Program-made: the position numbers and the translations under genes
DNA from: Poa pratensis
Lineage: Eukaryota; Streptophyta; Magnoliopsida; Poales; Poaceae
DNA: 64,000 nt
Assembly: GCA_947311845.1 (NCBI GenBank)
Contig: CAMZMU010000111.1
Coordinates: 19,868,321-19,932,320, forward strand
Direction of reading: 5' to 3'
The notes under the pieces: model-generated
What the model was told of the DNA's origin: nothing
What the model saw: only the letters and a program-made list of their open reading frames with translations
Database searches by the model: none
In this document: positions 9,360-19,639 of the stretch, piece after piece
Layout of the letters: every line of letters starts with the position of its first letter
Position numbering within the stretch: position 1 is the first letter of the stretch

Positions 9360-10596
9360 GTGCGTGCGTGAGAGCCGCGAGTGCGCAGCGCACTCGTGTG
9401 CCGCTCGCTGCACGTACGTCCTATGCACGGAACCTGGCATCGCCCTGTCCTTGCGGCTTCCGTGTGGGGTTGGCACTTGGTAGATAGTGAAAGATTTTGT
9501 GCGTCGCTGACACGTCGGTCCGTAGGAATAATCAGGTTACTGCAATGGGTCGTCGCGTGTGCGTCAGGCGATCTGGACGGACAGATGGCCATGGAGAACA
9601 AGTCCGAGGCGTGACCCACAACGGCGGAGTGGCCCTGGCGTTCTTGGTGGAATTGTTTTGAGTTCATCCGGAGGCTTGGGGGATTGTGGTGTTGCTGTAC
9701 GGCCTACCCCACGAGAGCATGGTGGTGGGGATGATTAAGAGGATGGATGATGCTGATGGTTCCTTCAATTAATTGGTCGGGCCAAACCATTCAATTCTTT
9801 TTTGGCTCTAGCTTGCTCCACATCAGATTGTTTTGACTTGTTACTTTCCTTTCTTGTTGATGTTTTGGCTCGTTGTTGTTGGGGTAATCCTCAATATGGA
9901 TTCGGTTCGATCCATTCTTTCCTTTTTTCTGTGGGGGGTACATCCTAGCTATATATTCATCGTCTAAGAAGCGACGTCTACGATGCATCATATTAACATT
10001 GGTTTGGTGGTGCTCTGTCACTGCAATCGAGCATAGGCGACCCATATCCACCCCTCTCACGGATTATCTCTTTCTTGGCACCTAGCTAGCGCAAGGGCAT
10101 CTTGTCGACTATCAGAGTGTGGGAGACCCCCACTCCCTCCTCTCGATGCTTTGTGGGATGCTCTCTCTATTCTTTTTGAGAAATCTGGTACTCTTTGAGT
10201 TGTGGAACATGCATGTTGGATCAAGTCTACTCAATCCGATCGCATTGTGACTCTGGCCGGTTTGGATGACGTGTCAATCGTATGCATTAGGTTTTGTTGT
10301 ATGACACATATGTGGATATAGCCCATTGTATTAGTTTTCTTTATCATATTTTCGTTTTAATTAGTTAGTTTTTTCTACTTTTAAAGAGGCACAACTGCAT
10401 TGTCTTTGACTCCGGAGTTCAAGTGGATATATGATAAAGTAGTTGTTTTAAAGAGGCCATAAATCGTATGCATTAGGTTTTGTTGTATGACACATATGTG
10501 GATATATACTCCACTGGAGGTGCTCCGGAGCATCAAATCACCTCTCTTAGTAACTACGCATTGTACTCACATCGTTAACCCTGTATGTTTCTAGTA
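9360..10596. other. SAUR upstream region and intergenic DNA
   Basis: No gene is seen. Positions 9360-9670 are the more GC-rich SAUR promoter side; the rest is unique-looking. It contains one exact 45-bp direct repeat (10276-10320 and 10462-10506). Confidence 0.5.
10276..10506 (+). repeat. Exact 45-bp direct repeat, 186-bp spacing
   Basis: Positions 10276-10320 and 10462-10506 are identical, both beginning AATCGTATGCATTAGG. Short TTTAAAGAGGC matches lie near each copy, suggesting a local duplication. Confidence 0.85.
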
Positions 10597-10719
10597 CAAC
10601 CTCCGATCCATATTAATGGGCTCAACTTTATCTAGATACGGATGTATCTAGTTAAGTGTTTAGACTAGATGCATCCGTATCTAGACAATGTTAAGACCAT
10701 TAATATGGATCGGAGGGAG
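10597..10719. mobile_element. Stowaway MITE
   Basis: The 123-bp element has near-perfect inverted ends (CAACCTCCGATCCATATTAA and the complement of CTCCCTCCGATCCATATTAA), with TA at 10595-10596 and 10720-10721. The interior folds as a long hairpin around GATACGGATG/CATCCGTATC. Confidence 0.9.
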
Positions 10720-10721
10720 TA

Positions 10722-11469
10722 CCACTTTCGATCTTAGATCTCTCCAAGCCGGCTGCCCACCTGAGAAAAAGCAGAAGGTAACCAGTGGCCACGGCCGTTA
10801 GTTGTGTGCTCGAACAGCCAGAACAGACATGGCGCATATGGCCACGGCCACACGGCAAAGCTAGGGCCAGGCCAGCCGCACTAGCTACCGGCGTACGTCG
10901 ATCCCATGGCAGTACCGGTCAGATCATCCGAGCCACGTAGTACGGCATAATCCAATCCCCCGACCCGACCAGCTGGCCCGAATGCTTTGCCGCGCTCTAG
11001 GCTAGCGCGATGGGACGCGAACCGATCAATCGCTACTGGCAAGGTAGGCAAAGTTTGTACGGCAAGTACGTCCTTCTCCACTGCCTCTCTATTTTAGCCA
11101 GGCCTTCGTGGATAACTTTGAGTTTGTTTATGAAGTGACCGGCCGGCCGGCACCACCAACCGCACTACGCTTTGCTACTCTTTTTCGCTCTCTCTCTCTC
11201 TCTGGACAGATGAAGAAGTGGCAAACGACGTCATGCGTGCATACGACGAGATCAAGTAATTGGCCGCGCGCACCTTAATTATATTAGGATACAGTCATTT
11301 CTCTTTCCTTCATTCATGCATGCAAGAAACACCACGATCGATCGACTCACTTTTCTTGCGTGTTTAACTTGGACGATTCCGTGCATGCAGATGCGTGCTG
11401 GTAGATTAGAGCGATCCATCGATCGATCGTTCCATTCAGTCTGCAAAGCCAGTAGAAAACACAAGCTGT
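10722..11469. other. Intergenic DNA without recognised gene
   Basis: I see only a CT-rich run near 11185-11206 and several CGATCGATCGAT-type palindromes. Short open frames lack domains. Confidence 0.45.
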
Positions 11470-12545
11470 AGCTTACTCAACGCTTCAGCGCCACATGTTC
11501 CGTCTTCCCGTCCCATCCTTCTACATCGACTGACTGAACAAAACCGTGTCCATCCAGCCATGTACGTACCGATTACCGAGCCCTGCTACAAGCGACGGCA
11601 AGAATGTCCCGGTCTTTCCATGTCACCGGCCGTCTCGTCGTCGATCTGTAGCAAATTAAGGACGTGGCGGACCATTACGTTACGTTACGTCCTCGGAATA
11701 TATAGCCGGGAAAATATGTCCGTTCACACTAGCTGGTTACTCACCGGTGGTTGCTCTCGACGCAGCGTGGCCGCAAATGATGAGCTAGCTAGTGTTCGTC
11801 TCTCTTCTGGGCCGGGCAGGAACAATGGAATAGATCGGCGCGAGTTGCAACCTGCTTTAGCGCCGAGAGCGACGGAGCCACGGGAAGCACGCAACGCGCG
11901 AACGTGATCCGGCTGGCCCCATCGTCGAAAGCCACAATCCATACATATCTTGTTCGAGAAAACGCCACTGTTCACGATATGAGATGCCGATCGAGCTAAA
12001 GAAGATAGATGCAGATGCATGCATGCATGCTCGCGGGTTGACCGCCGGTGGACAGGGATCTATGCCAAGCACTGCATAGTGCAAGTTGTGGCCGGGTCGT
12101 ACGTGCTGCCAAACAAAGCCGAAGGGAGTGAGAGGCTCCCCTGGGCCGGGCGGCAGTGCCCAAGATCGGGGAATCGCCTGCCAAATCCAGCGTGTGAAAA
12201 ACTAAGGTCGGGCGCTTATAGAAAAGAGACCACACGCGACGAGTGATCCGCCTGCGCGTGCCTTTTCCCGTCGTCGTCGTCGTGGTACGGAGGACATGGA
12301 TAGATGGTACTGCCCTGCCGCAGCAGTGGCTTTCGGCCTTGCTGGGCACGCTTTGCTTGCAAGGCCACCGTCACCGACATGTCGTCATGGAACTATGGAA
12401 GCTTCTTCGGCAGGTGCACTTCTTTCTTTTCCCGGCACAGTACAGACGCCGCTGGCTAGGGTCGAACGGGCAGTCAGAAATACAGTCGCAAGAAACCGTG
12501 ATAATTCTACGAGAAACAAGATCGTCATATATTCATGATACTAGC
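11470..12545 (-). repeat. Inverted duplication arm R (partner of 4600-6350)
   Basis: It is the reverse-complement counterpart of arm L, as described there. It lacks the hAT MITE and so serves as a paralogous empty site near 11915-11930. No conserved reading frame is shared between the arms. Confidence 0.8.
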
Positions 12546-13309
12546 TAGCGTTACTCTGTTTTCCCTTATCCGGATCTTGTCAGTTTTTTTGGCCTCCTGC
12601 TATGTTTTACTGCATTACTTTTGTGCCGCAAGCAAACGCCTGACACATCATACCAACAATCAACACGATTTCTGCCAATATCACGGACAAGCTGATTTAG
12701 ACCACGTCACCTATTTAGTGCCTCGTCTACCGGAATGTCATTTTGGCTCCCGAGATCTACTGATCTCGCCTTTTTCAAAAAATCAAAAAATATAATTCAA
12801 AATTTCGAAAAATCTACAAAAGTCATGCATCTTCTCAATGACATATTCTAAAAGCGTGAAAAATCTCAATGCAAAATACAATACCTTTTTACCTACACAA
12901 AAATGCAAAAGTTGGAAACTTGAAACGATATATCGTTTACTATATTCAGATCTATACATTTGTCATTCTTTTTGTAGCTCAAAACGTAAAATAGTTTCGC
13001 ATTGCGATTTTGTATGCTTGTACTATATACCATTGAGAACACTCATGATTTGTTTCATATTTTTGAAACTTTTAAATATTTTTTATTTTTGAAAATAGTG
13101 AGATCACTGAACCTCAAGAGCACCGAATCTCCACTCCTCGTCTAATAGATTGAAATAAATACCTACAAATGAATTAGAAGATAAGCAAAAGGCACTATAA
13201 TAAGTTGTGTAGTATTGAAAGGTCTTTTGTTTTTTTTTTTCAAAAAGCCTTAATTATATAACATTGAGGCACTTTTTTAGTTAGGATTGGGGCCTCCGGG
13301 GGTCACAAA
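12546..13309. other. AT-rich stretch, possible decayed foldback element (about 12700-13140)
   Basis: The block starting GGAATGTCATTTTGGCTC and the block ending CACTGAACCTCAAGAGCACC resemble, imperfectly, the two ends of a small inverted-repeat element. The interior is AT-rich. No coding potential or clear target duplication is seen. Confidence 0.3.
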
Positions 13310-14700
13310 GGCAGGACGCAATTAATGACGACTTTCTGTAGGTATCAACAAGACAACATATAACTATTCCTTTAAGTAATCTTCACAATGTCAACTAGTA
13401 CAAAAAGCCGTACCACGCAAGTTGAAGCCCTACTACTAGCACAGAAGCACGCCATACGTATGTGACCATTTGTGTACGTAATTGAACTCTGCTTTTAGGT
13501 CAACAGAGTAATGATCCCAGAGCATATACCAAAGCTATGTTTTATATTTTTCAGAAGATTAAAGTGGAGGCACTAATTGAAGAGTATTTGAGGCGTTAGT
13601 GGAGGCACTAATAAAAATATTAAATCCCACATAATTTTGGTAGTTTCCGGTACTTTAAGTTTGATACTTCCTGGTAGCTCCTATTTTACAACCGTCAGAT
13701 CCAGGTGAGTGGAGGGTTAGTAAAATTACCAACTATTATAAAACTTGTAATCAACATGACAACGTATACCTTCGTTGCGAAATATACATATTACATCTTT
13801 TTTTTCTAATTCAGATGTATGTAAACACGTTGATGTGTAGATTCACTCATTTCAATCCGTATGTGGTTAACATTAAAATGGAAAAAAACATCTTACAATT
13901 TAAACTGGATGGAGTATTATTTAAGTGATCGCCACACACTGTCAACTATAGAAAAAAAGGCCGTATGACGCTGCAAGTTGCAGTCAGTGGAGGAGCACGT
14001 CCATCAGGGTACGTAGTTGAGCTGCTTACCAAAGTAGACAAACTAACATTGATTTATAATTTCACAACTTCAGAGTGCCTCTAATTTAAAACGCCATGGG
14101 AACATTTGATTGGAGTGAAAACCGTTTTGAACAAACAAAGCTCGACCTAATGCGGCTGCAGGAAGGGGTAAAGCGATCGACGGAGATGACCGCACGCACG
14201 GCGCGGGCTGCTATACGCTACGCTTGTTTAGTCGTAGTGGAGGTCGGAATTTCGGAGCCACGGCCGGCCGGCGGCGTAACGAGTCGTCGTTGGACGGCTC
14301 GTCGTAATCTCATATCACCGGAAGCGCGCACTTGGATGGATGCTATTGCTAGCACGCCCTACGAACGAGTATTAGTCCATCTACTGCAGAATATTTGTAC
14401 TACCGCTGCTGATGTAGCGCTGGTAAAGAGATGGATGCTTGGCTGAATCGTGTTGCAAAACGAATTTTCGCATCTTCGCGCCCGTGTAACATGCAAACAA
14501 TTCTGATACGATCGTGTAGCCTCGTCGTAGGGTAGACCAAAGAAGAAGACATGGGATAACTATTGATGACCTTCTGGAGGGAGGGAAATTGCATGCAACC
14601 ATTACCAGATCAGGATAACGACCACGTGTGGGAGTTGGCGGCCGCATCTTGAAGCGATAAGCCAAAACCACTCTCTAACAAAGCGTGCTTATCACCCTCA
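13310..14700 (+). repeat. Dispersed non-coding unit, copy 1
   Basis: Blocks recur elsewhere in the same order: the CAACTAGTACAAAAAGCCGTACC block (also near 19280 and 35485), the CATATACC block (19412, 35620), the GATTGGAGT...GAACAAACAAAGCTCGA block (46310), and the TGCAAAC-ATTCTGATA / GGATCAGGATAACGACCACG block (59170-59240). The frame at 14096-14446 starts with ATG but is not preserved in the other copies, so I do not call it a gene. Confidence 0.75.
13769..13914. mobile_element. Degenerate Stowaway-like MITE
   Basis: Ends CCTTCGTTGCGAAATATA and AACTGGATGGAG are flanked by TA. The paralogous copy near 46118-46125 runs straight through this point without the insert, which supports an insertion. 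Confidence 0.55.
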
Positions 14701-16026
14701 CCCTCTCTCTCTCTTTACAGGGAATTGTTCCTAATTAAGCAGGGGATACAATCTTACACCAGTAGCAGCATTATTCTGTAGAAAACCCGGCAGGCATGCA
14801 TGCGCCGCTGGATATTCGATCTTGGCGTGTGCACCCCTTTTAATCCTATTCTCCGATCACGCAGCACCGATGATCGTGTTACATGATCGTCGTGGTTCCA
14901 GAGTCAAACGGCCACTTGTTGCGACATGGCTTATAGGTGAGTGAGATCGATCGATGCTCTTAAAATGCGAGATGTTTGGAGATCGATAGGCATCTCAATA
15001 GAAAGAGCAAATGGCATTTCACTTCGGCTAGATACGGTGATCTCGTGGTCCTACGCTCATACTATTCCTACTTCTCTGTCCGGCTTAATTCGGCCACGGA
15101 AATGTGCAGATCACATTGTGACACACCAGCCACCCGTACATCGGTAGTGGTAGGTATATATACTCGCACTTATTGCATGATGGAAATGTGCTCAGCTGAA
15201 AGCTCCATGTTACTTAAAGCGTTAATCGGGAGCTGGACAGTGGGGGGTTGGAGGCTTTTGTTTGGTCCCAACTAATTAAAGGTGCAGTCAAACCGTCAAA
15301 GAGAAGCGGAAGAAAAAAGAGAAAGCACGAAAGCAAACACACGTATGACTCGTCTCGATTTTTCTTTGTAGTGGCGCAATCAGTACATAAACTCGAGGTT
15401 CTCTTTCTGAAGCCGGCGAAGATGGCCTCAGGAAAAGGAGCATGTCCATGCATGTCTGCTCGATCTAGAAACAACTGTAATCTTGATAGTCCAAGTGAAG
15501 TGCATGAACCTCCCTCCTTCTTGAGCTTTCGATAATCGATCTGTAAAGGTACATCGTTTCCTTGGAGAAAAATAATCATTATCCCGTGGTCAGTGCAAAG
15601 GCTTCAAAGATATCTTGGTAGATACTGCTTACACACGACCACAGGGAGATCTCATGAAAATAGTCACCAGTGTTGATGCCCCTAGAAACAACGAGGAGCT
15701 GCAAAAACATTTTTTTGGGTATGATAGTGTCCACTTGCTTGCCCAAATGAGGCCACTGCTACTATACTTTAGTTACAACATATGAACAGAATACAACTGA
15801 TTTTTTTTTTTTTGACATGGTCAGCGATTATTGTAATGGACCGAGGTGTCAGCGACCCACAAATCTTCTCTCGTTTTTTTTTATGTCTCCAGTCTCGTCC
15901 CACCCACGGAAGCCCACCAAAGGACAGGCCGGTACCGCATGCCGTAGCATTCAGCGCCACACGAGTGCTTCGCGCACTCCCGGCTGATCTCTCTCTCGTT
16001 CTCTCTCCCACGCACGAGCCTAGTCC
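14701..16026. other. Intergenic DNA and upstream region of the plus-strand SAUR
   Basis: No gene is recognised. The last ~150 bases (about 15880-16026) match the promoter of the minus-strand SAUR in inverted orientation and include a TGTCTC hexamer at 15884-15889. Confidence 0.5.
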
Positions 16027-16032
16027 TATAAG
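16027..16032 (+). promoter_or_regulatory. TATA box of the plus-strand SAUR
   Basis: AGTCCTATAAGAAAC lies 156 bases before the start codon, at the position matching the minus-strand SAUR. Confidence 0.65.
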
Positions 16033-16187
16033 AAACGCCGCGACTGCCACGAACCACACCGCACCACACACCTCTCGACTCGACTGGCTCTAGGTACAGC
16101 AACTCTGTGGCACCGGAGCAAGCGCAGAAGCAGCAACAAGAAACGGCGAGAGCTAGCTCGGCTACTGATAGACCGCCGGCGAGGGAG

Positions 16188-16502
16188 ATGCAGGGTGAGG
16201 AGAAGAAAGGGAGCGTGAAGAAGGGGTGGCTGGCGGTGCGGGTCGGCGACGAGGACCAGCGCCGGTTCGTCATCCCCATCGCCTACCTATACCACCCGCT
16301 CTTCCGCCGCATGTTGGAGGCGGCGCGGGACACCTACGGCTACGACTACTCGTCCGGGCCCCTGCGCCTGCCCTGCTCCGTCGACGAGTTCCTCCGCCTT
16401 CGCGCGCTCGTTGACCGGGACACCTCCTCGTCGGCGCACTCGTCGTCGTCGTCGCACCGCGTGCACCTGGCCCCGTGCACCGGCGCAAAAGTCATGTCGT
16501 GA
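16188..16502 (+). CDS. SAUR family protein, 104 aa (inverted paralog of 8871-9194)
   Basis: An intronless early auxin-response type gene. From the ATG at 16188 it reads MQGEEKKGSVKKGWLAVRVG, followed by DEDQRRFVIPIAYLYHPLFR, RMLEAARDTYGYDYSSG, LRLPCSVDEFLRLRALVDRD, and a Ser-rich tail ending APCTGAKVMS. An upstream in-frame extension to 16107 would begin at GTG, so the shared MQGEEKK start is preferred. The SAUR domain occupies about residues 10-77 with no gaps relative to the partner. Differences are a few substitutions and a shorter Ser run. The cytoplasmic or membrane-associated role and PP2C.D inhibition are known for the family, not shown here. Confidence 0.93.
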   Translation: MQGEEKKGSVKKGWLAVRVGDEDQRRFVIPIAYLYHPLFRRMLEAARDTYGYDYSSGPLRLPCSVDEFLRLRALVDRDTSSSAHSSSSSHRVHLAPCTGAKVMS

Positions 16503-16664
16503 TCGATGGGCTGGGTGTGAGCATGCATGGCGACTGTGAGCCCCGGAGCGTGCGCGTGCGCGGGAGCACGCCCATATGCCGGAGACGATACGGATACATG
16601 TGTGTAAGAGAGAGGAGAGAGTAGATGATTAGTCTGGGATACTGCTTATGATTTTGGATTTGGC

Positions 16665-16699
16665 CTTCTTCTTCTTCTTCTTCTTCTTCTTCTTCTTCT
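16665..16699 (+). repeat. (CTT)n microsatellite in the SAUR 3' flank, 11 units
   Basis: Eleven CTT units. The homologous site has two units at about 8680-8686 and five at about 7391-7405 (as AAG on the opposite strand). Confidence 0.9.
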
Positions 16700-17074
16700 G
16701 AATCTTTGCACATGCATGTATACTAGATTGATTAACAGACATACCGATGTATAATTAACAGTTGGATTCAGAGTTGCTATATCCAGGTTTACACAGACAG
16801 ACAACTAGATTTGATTTGATTTGTTTATTTTCCTTCGCTTTTGGAAACTTCAACGCCGAATTAAACAAGCCCGAGTTCGGAATGAATATCGAAAACAAGC
16901 TGGCGATGAAGCAAGATAAGCGTAGGCAGGCAGGCATCCACCAAGTTGCAGCAGGAACTACAGATCAATTTCCCCTCTCGCTACCCCATGTCCATCAAGT
17001 TGCAGCAGGACAGCATCACTCATATACGTTCCAAGTAATCATGACGGAGTCCCTGGGGAGTTATTTGCACTGGT

Positions 17075-17543
17075 GGTCACACAACTCGTCACTCATGTGC
17101 ACTTAAGTCACACATCTGGATAACTGAATTTTTTGGTCACACAACTCGTCATCTGGTGCACTTAAGTCACTGACCCCACCTGTCAGGCCGTTTTCCGTTG
17201 AAGTTGATGCTGACTGGACACGTAATTTTGCAAAAAACCCCCTGTATTTTTGTACATTTGCAAAAAAACCCCTGTGGAGGACCATTTTGTAAAATCAGAA
17301 GGACCATTTTGTAAAATTAGAAGGACCATTTTGTAAAATTAGGATGACCATTTTGTAAAATTAGGAGGACCATTTTGTAATATTAATATTACTCCAGGGG
17401 GTTTTCTGAAAATTTACCGTCCAAAACGGACTGACAAGTGGGGCCAGTGACCTGCGTGCACGCACTTGTCGAGTTGTGTGACCAAAAAATCCCGTTATTG
17501 AGATGTGTGACTTAAGTGCACATGAGTGACGAGTTGTGTGACC
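17075..17543. mobile_element. Long-TIR MITE, probably Mutator-like
   Basis: The first ~75 bases (starting GGTCACACAACTCGTCACTC) are a near-perfect inverted match of the last ~75, typical of MULE-derived MITEs. The paralogous flank at 8300-8345 lacks the insert. I could not identify a clean 9-10 bp target duplication. The interior carries five ~22-bp tandem copies of AGGACCATTTTGTAAAATTA (17277-17385). Confidence 0.75.
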
Positions 17544-18165
17544 CCTCATGCAATTAACTCAGTAGATTCATGTCGTGTCCTTCACTGTGGGTTCAGCAAT
17601 CAGCGCCTGAGTTTGAGAGGCGGATGGAGACAGGCACCATTGATCTGAGAACGCCTCATCCTCGATACATCGTTCTTCCATATATTCCCCATCTCTTTCT
17701 TTGTATCTTGATTATTCGAGCCCCTCTGCTTCACTTTCTTGAAAAGGCAGGGCAGGCCGGAACATGCTATACACGCACATCACACCGCACACACACGCCC
17801 ACAATATTAGATGAAGACAGTTCCAGTGGTGCAAGGCTTTTTCAACGTACAAATCACCAGTTTGCCAAACTCTGCTTTAACTTTGCAAGCACAATGAAAT
17901 AAGATACATATCTTCATGGAAATGACTATAACTCAGTTGATTGACTTGGAAATAATTCACGATCGATTTTGATATTGGTCTCACCAGAATCTTGTCATCC
18001 TTCTGCCCTTGCAAAAATCTCGATGTTTAGATGGATGGAACATAGATCTGGTAATATTTGCACGAAATTTTCCAAATTTCAACCGGTGCCAAAAATGTTA
18101 TTCTCTCAAATTTTCGATTAGATATAGAACAAATATATATATTTTTTTTTAAAATCGTATTTTTC

Positions 18166-18985
18166 CTACACAAAAATTCAGAAAATTTGGGTGATGTCAA
18201 AAATATCGTTGGTACTAAAAGTCCATACCCTACTTAGAAGTAGTCTTTCTTGTAAAGAACTATAAGAGAAATAGTCATTCTCCATCGCAAGAGGAGGGGT
18301 AAAAGTAAAACCACATGTTTCTAAGTACAACTTAATGGATACAAGTCCTTGCAAAAAGATAAACAAAATGGATATAAGTCATTCACAATTTAGTATTGAG
18401 ATTTTGTAGTGCAATCATGCATCGAAATATTATTCGTAACCGTATAGCTGTTTGACACGGAGATTCAAGATTTCAAACAAAAAAAAATTAGGCGATGAAC
18501 TCTTTTCCCTCTAAATTTTGGATAAAATTTGGAAAACCCCGTTTGTCAATGAAAATTGGTCTAGATAATTTTTGAAATCGAAATATTTTTGTTATTAAAA
18601 TTTAAAATAATAATTTGACATGCCAGAGTATACAGTTACGTGCAATTTCGAGCAAGAATAGTACAATGACTATATTGAGCTTAATTACAAACAGGGTGGC
18701 GATAGCTCTGAGTCAGCTCGCGTCATCCTATGATTTGTATTACGTAAGTATTTTTATAAACCCTTGCACAATTATTTTGTACTGCATGAACAATTATTTT
18801 GTACCATGTGAACAATTTGTTATGCAACAGAAAATTGAGTTCAGTTGTAACCCATGTGTAGCTCCCAGAGTGCACGAATCATAACACAAATCTAACAATT
18901 AAGGAGGCGATTGAGATTTATTTAATTTTCAGTTGACACAGAATTAACAAAACTGTTATAAATAGTCATAAGCACATGTTAACTA
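18166..18985 (+). repeat. Dispersed non-coding unit, copy 2 (first part); AT-rich
   Basis: Positions 18540-18930 match 21020-21366 plus 35208-35310: shared blocks include TTGTTCTAGATAATTTTT-like, TTTGACATGC, GAGCTTAAT.ACAAAC and AGTGCACGAATCA. Short frames are not conserved between copies. Positions 18166-18540 show nothing else. Confidence 0.65.
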
Positions 18986-19108
18986 CTCCCTCCGTCCAAA
19001 AATAAGTGTCTCAAGTTTGCCAAAAAATGAATGTATCTATACATGAAACATGTCTAGATACATCAATTTTTTGACAAACTTGAGACACTTATTTTGTTAC
19101 GGAGGGAG
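18986..19108. mobile_element. Stowaway MITE
   Basis: The 123-bp element starts CTCCCTCCGTCC and ends GGAGGGAG, with TA at 18984-18985 and 19109-19110. The arms AAGTGTCTCAAGTTTG and the complement of AAGTGTCTCAAGTTTG pair. Confidence 0.92.
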
Positions 19109-19110
19109 TA

Positions 19111-19639
19111 TTTCGGTAGCCCTGGCTATGAATTAGGCGAACGATGATTCATCTATGGATAATATAGTCGCACAGATTAAAAAAAAAGGCCACCCGCAGA
19201 CGCAGGAGTGCAGGACGCAATTGCCGACCTTCCCGTATGTATCAACAAGACAACATATAACTATTCTTCAAGTGATCGTCCCACTGTCAACTAGTACAAA
19301 AAGCCGTACCAACAAAGCAAGTTGCAGCCTACCCACTTGCACAGAAGCACAACATTCCCGTACGTACGTGCCCCCATTCTGCTTCCAGGGGTCAACAAAA
19401 CTAACGATCAGCATATACCAATTACCTTTGTTATTTTTTCCGAGTTCAAAATGCCTATTACTCCTCCGAAGGATTACACGGATCGCCGAGAACGGCGACA
19501 AGGATACAAAGTGCTGAAACCAGTTTACATCACCGAACTGCACGCACACACACAAGTACAGGACAGCCGAGGAAACTCCGGCGAGACAGACGCCACCTAA
19601 GAACTACTCCGATGAAGCTGAGAACTAGCTGGACGGGCA
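19111..19639 (+). repeat. Dispersed non-coding unit, copy 2 (second part)
   Basis: Positions 19190-19450 match 13310-13540 and 35390-35640, sharing the ACAACATATAACTATTC, ACTAGTACAAAAAGCCGTACC and AGCATATACCA blocks. Confidence 0.7.

Larger units (their letters stand above)
16503..18165 (+). repeat. SAUR 3' flank, inverted partner of 7808-8870
   Basis: It matches the reverse complement of 8870-7808, interrupted by the MULE-like MITE at 17075-17543. It includes the microsatellite at 16665-16699. No gene is seen. Confidence 0.8.

Noticed and set aside
14096..14446. 116-codon frame starting MGTFDWSENRFEQ
   Set aside because: The homologous copy at 46300-46401 keeps the first ~30 codons but then runs to an early stop, and there is no domain. 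It is better treated as part of a non-coding repeat.
16107..16187. N-terminal extension of the plus-strand SAUR (start at GTG 16107), and TTG 9281 for its partner
   Set aside because: Neither has an ATG, the extensions do not align with each other, and the conserved MQGEEKK start fits SAUR length.
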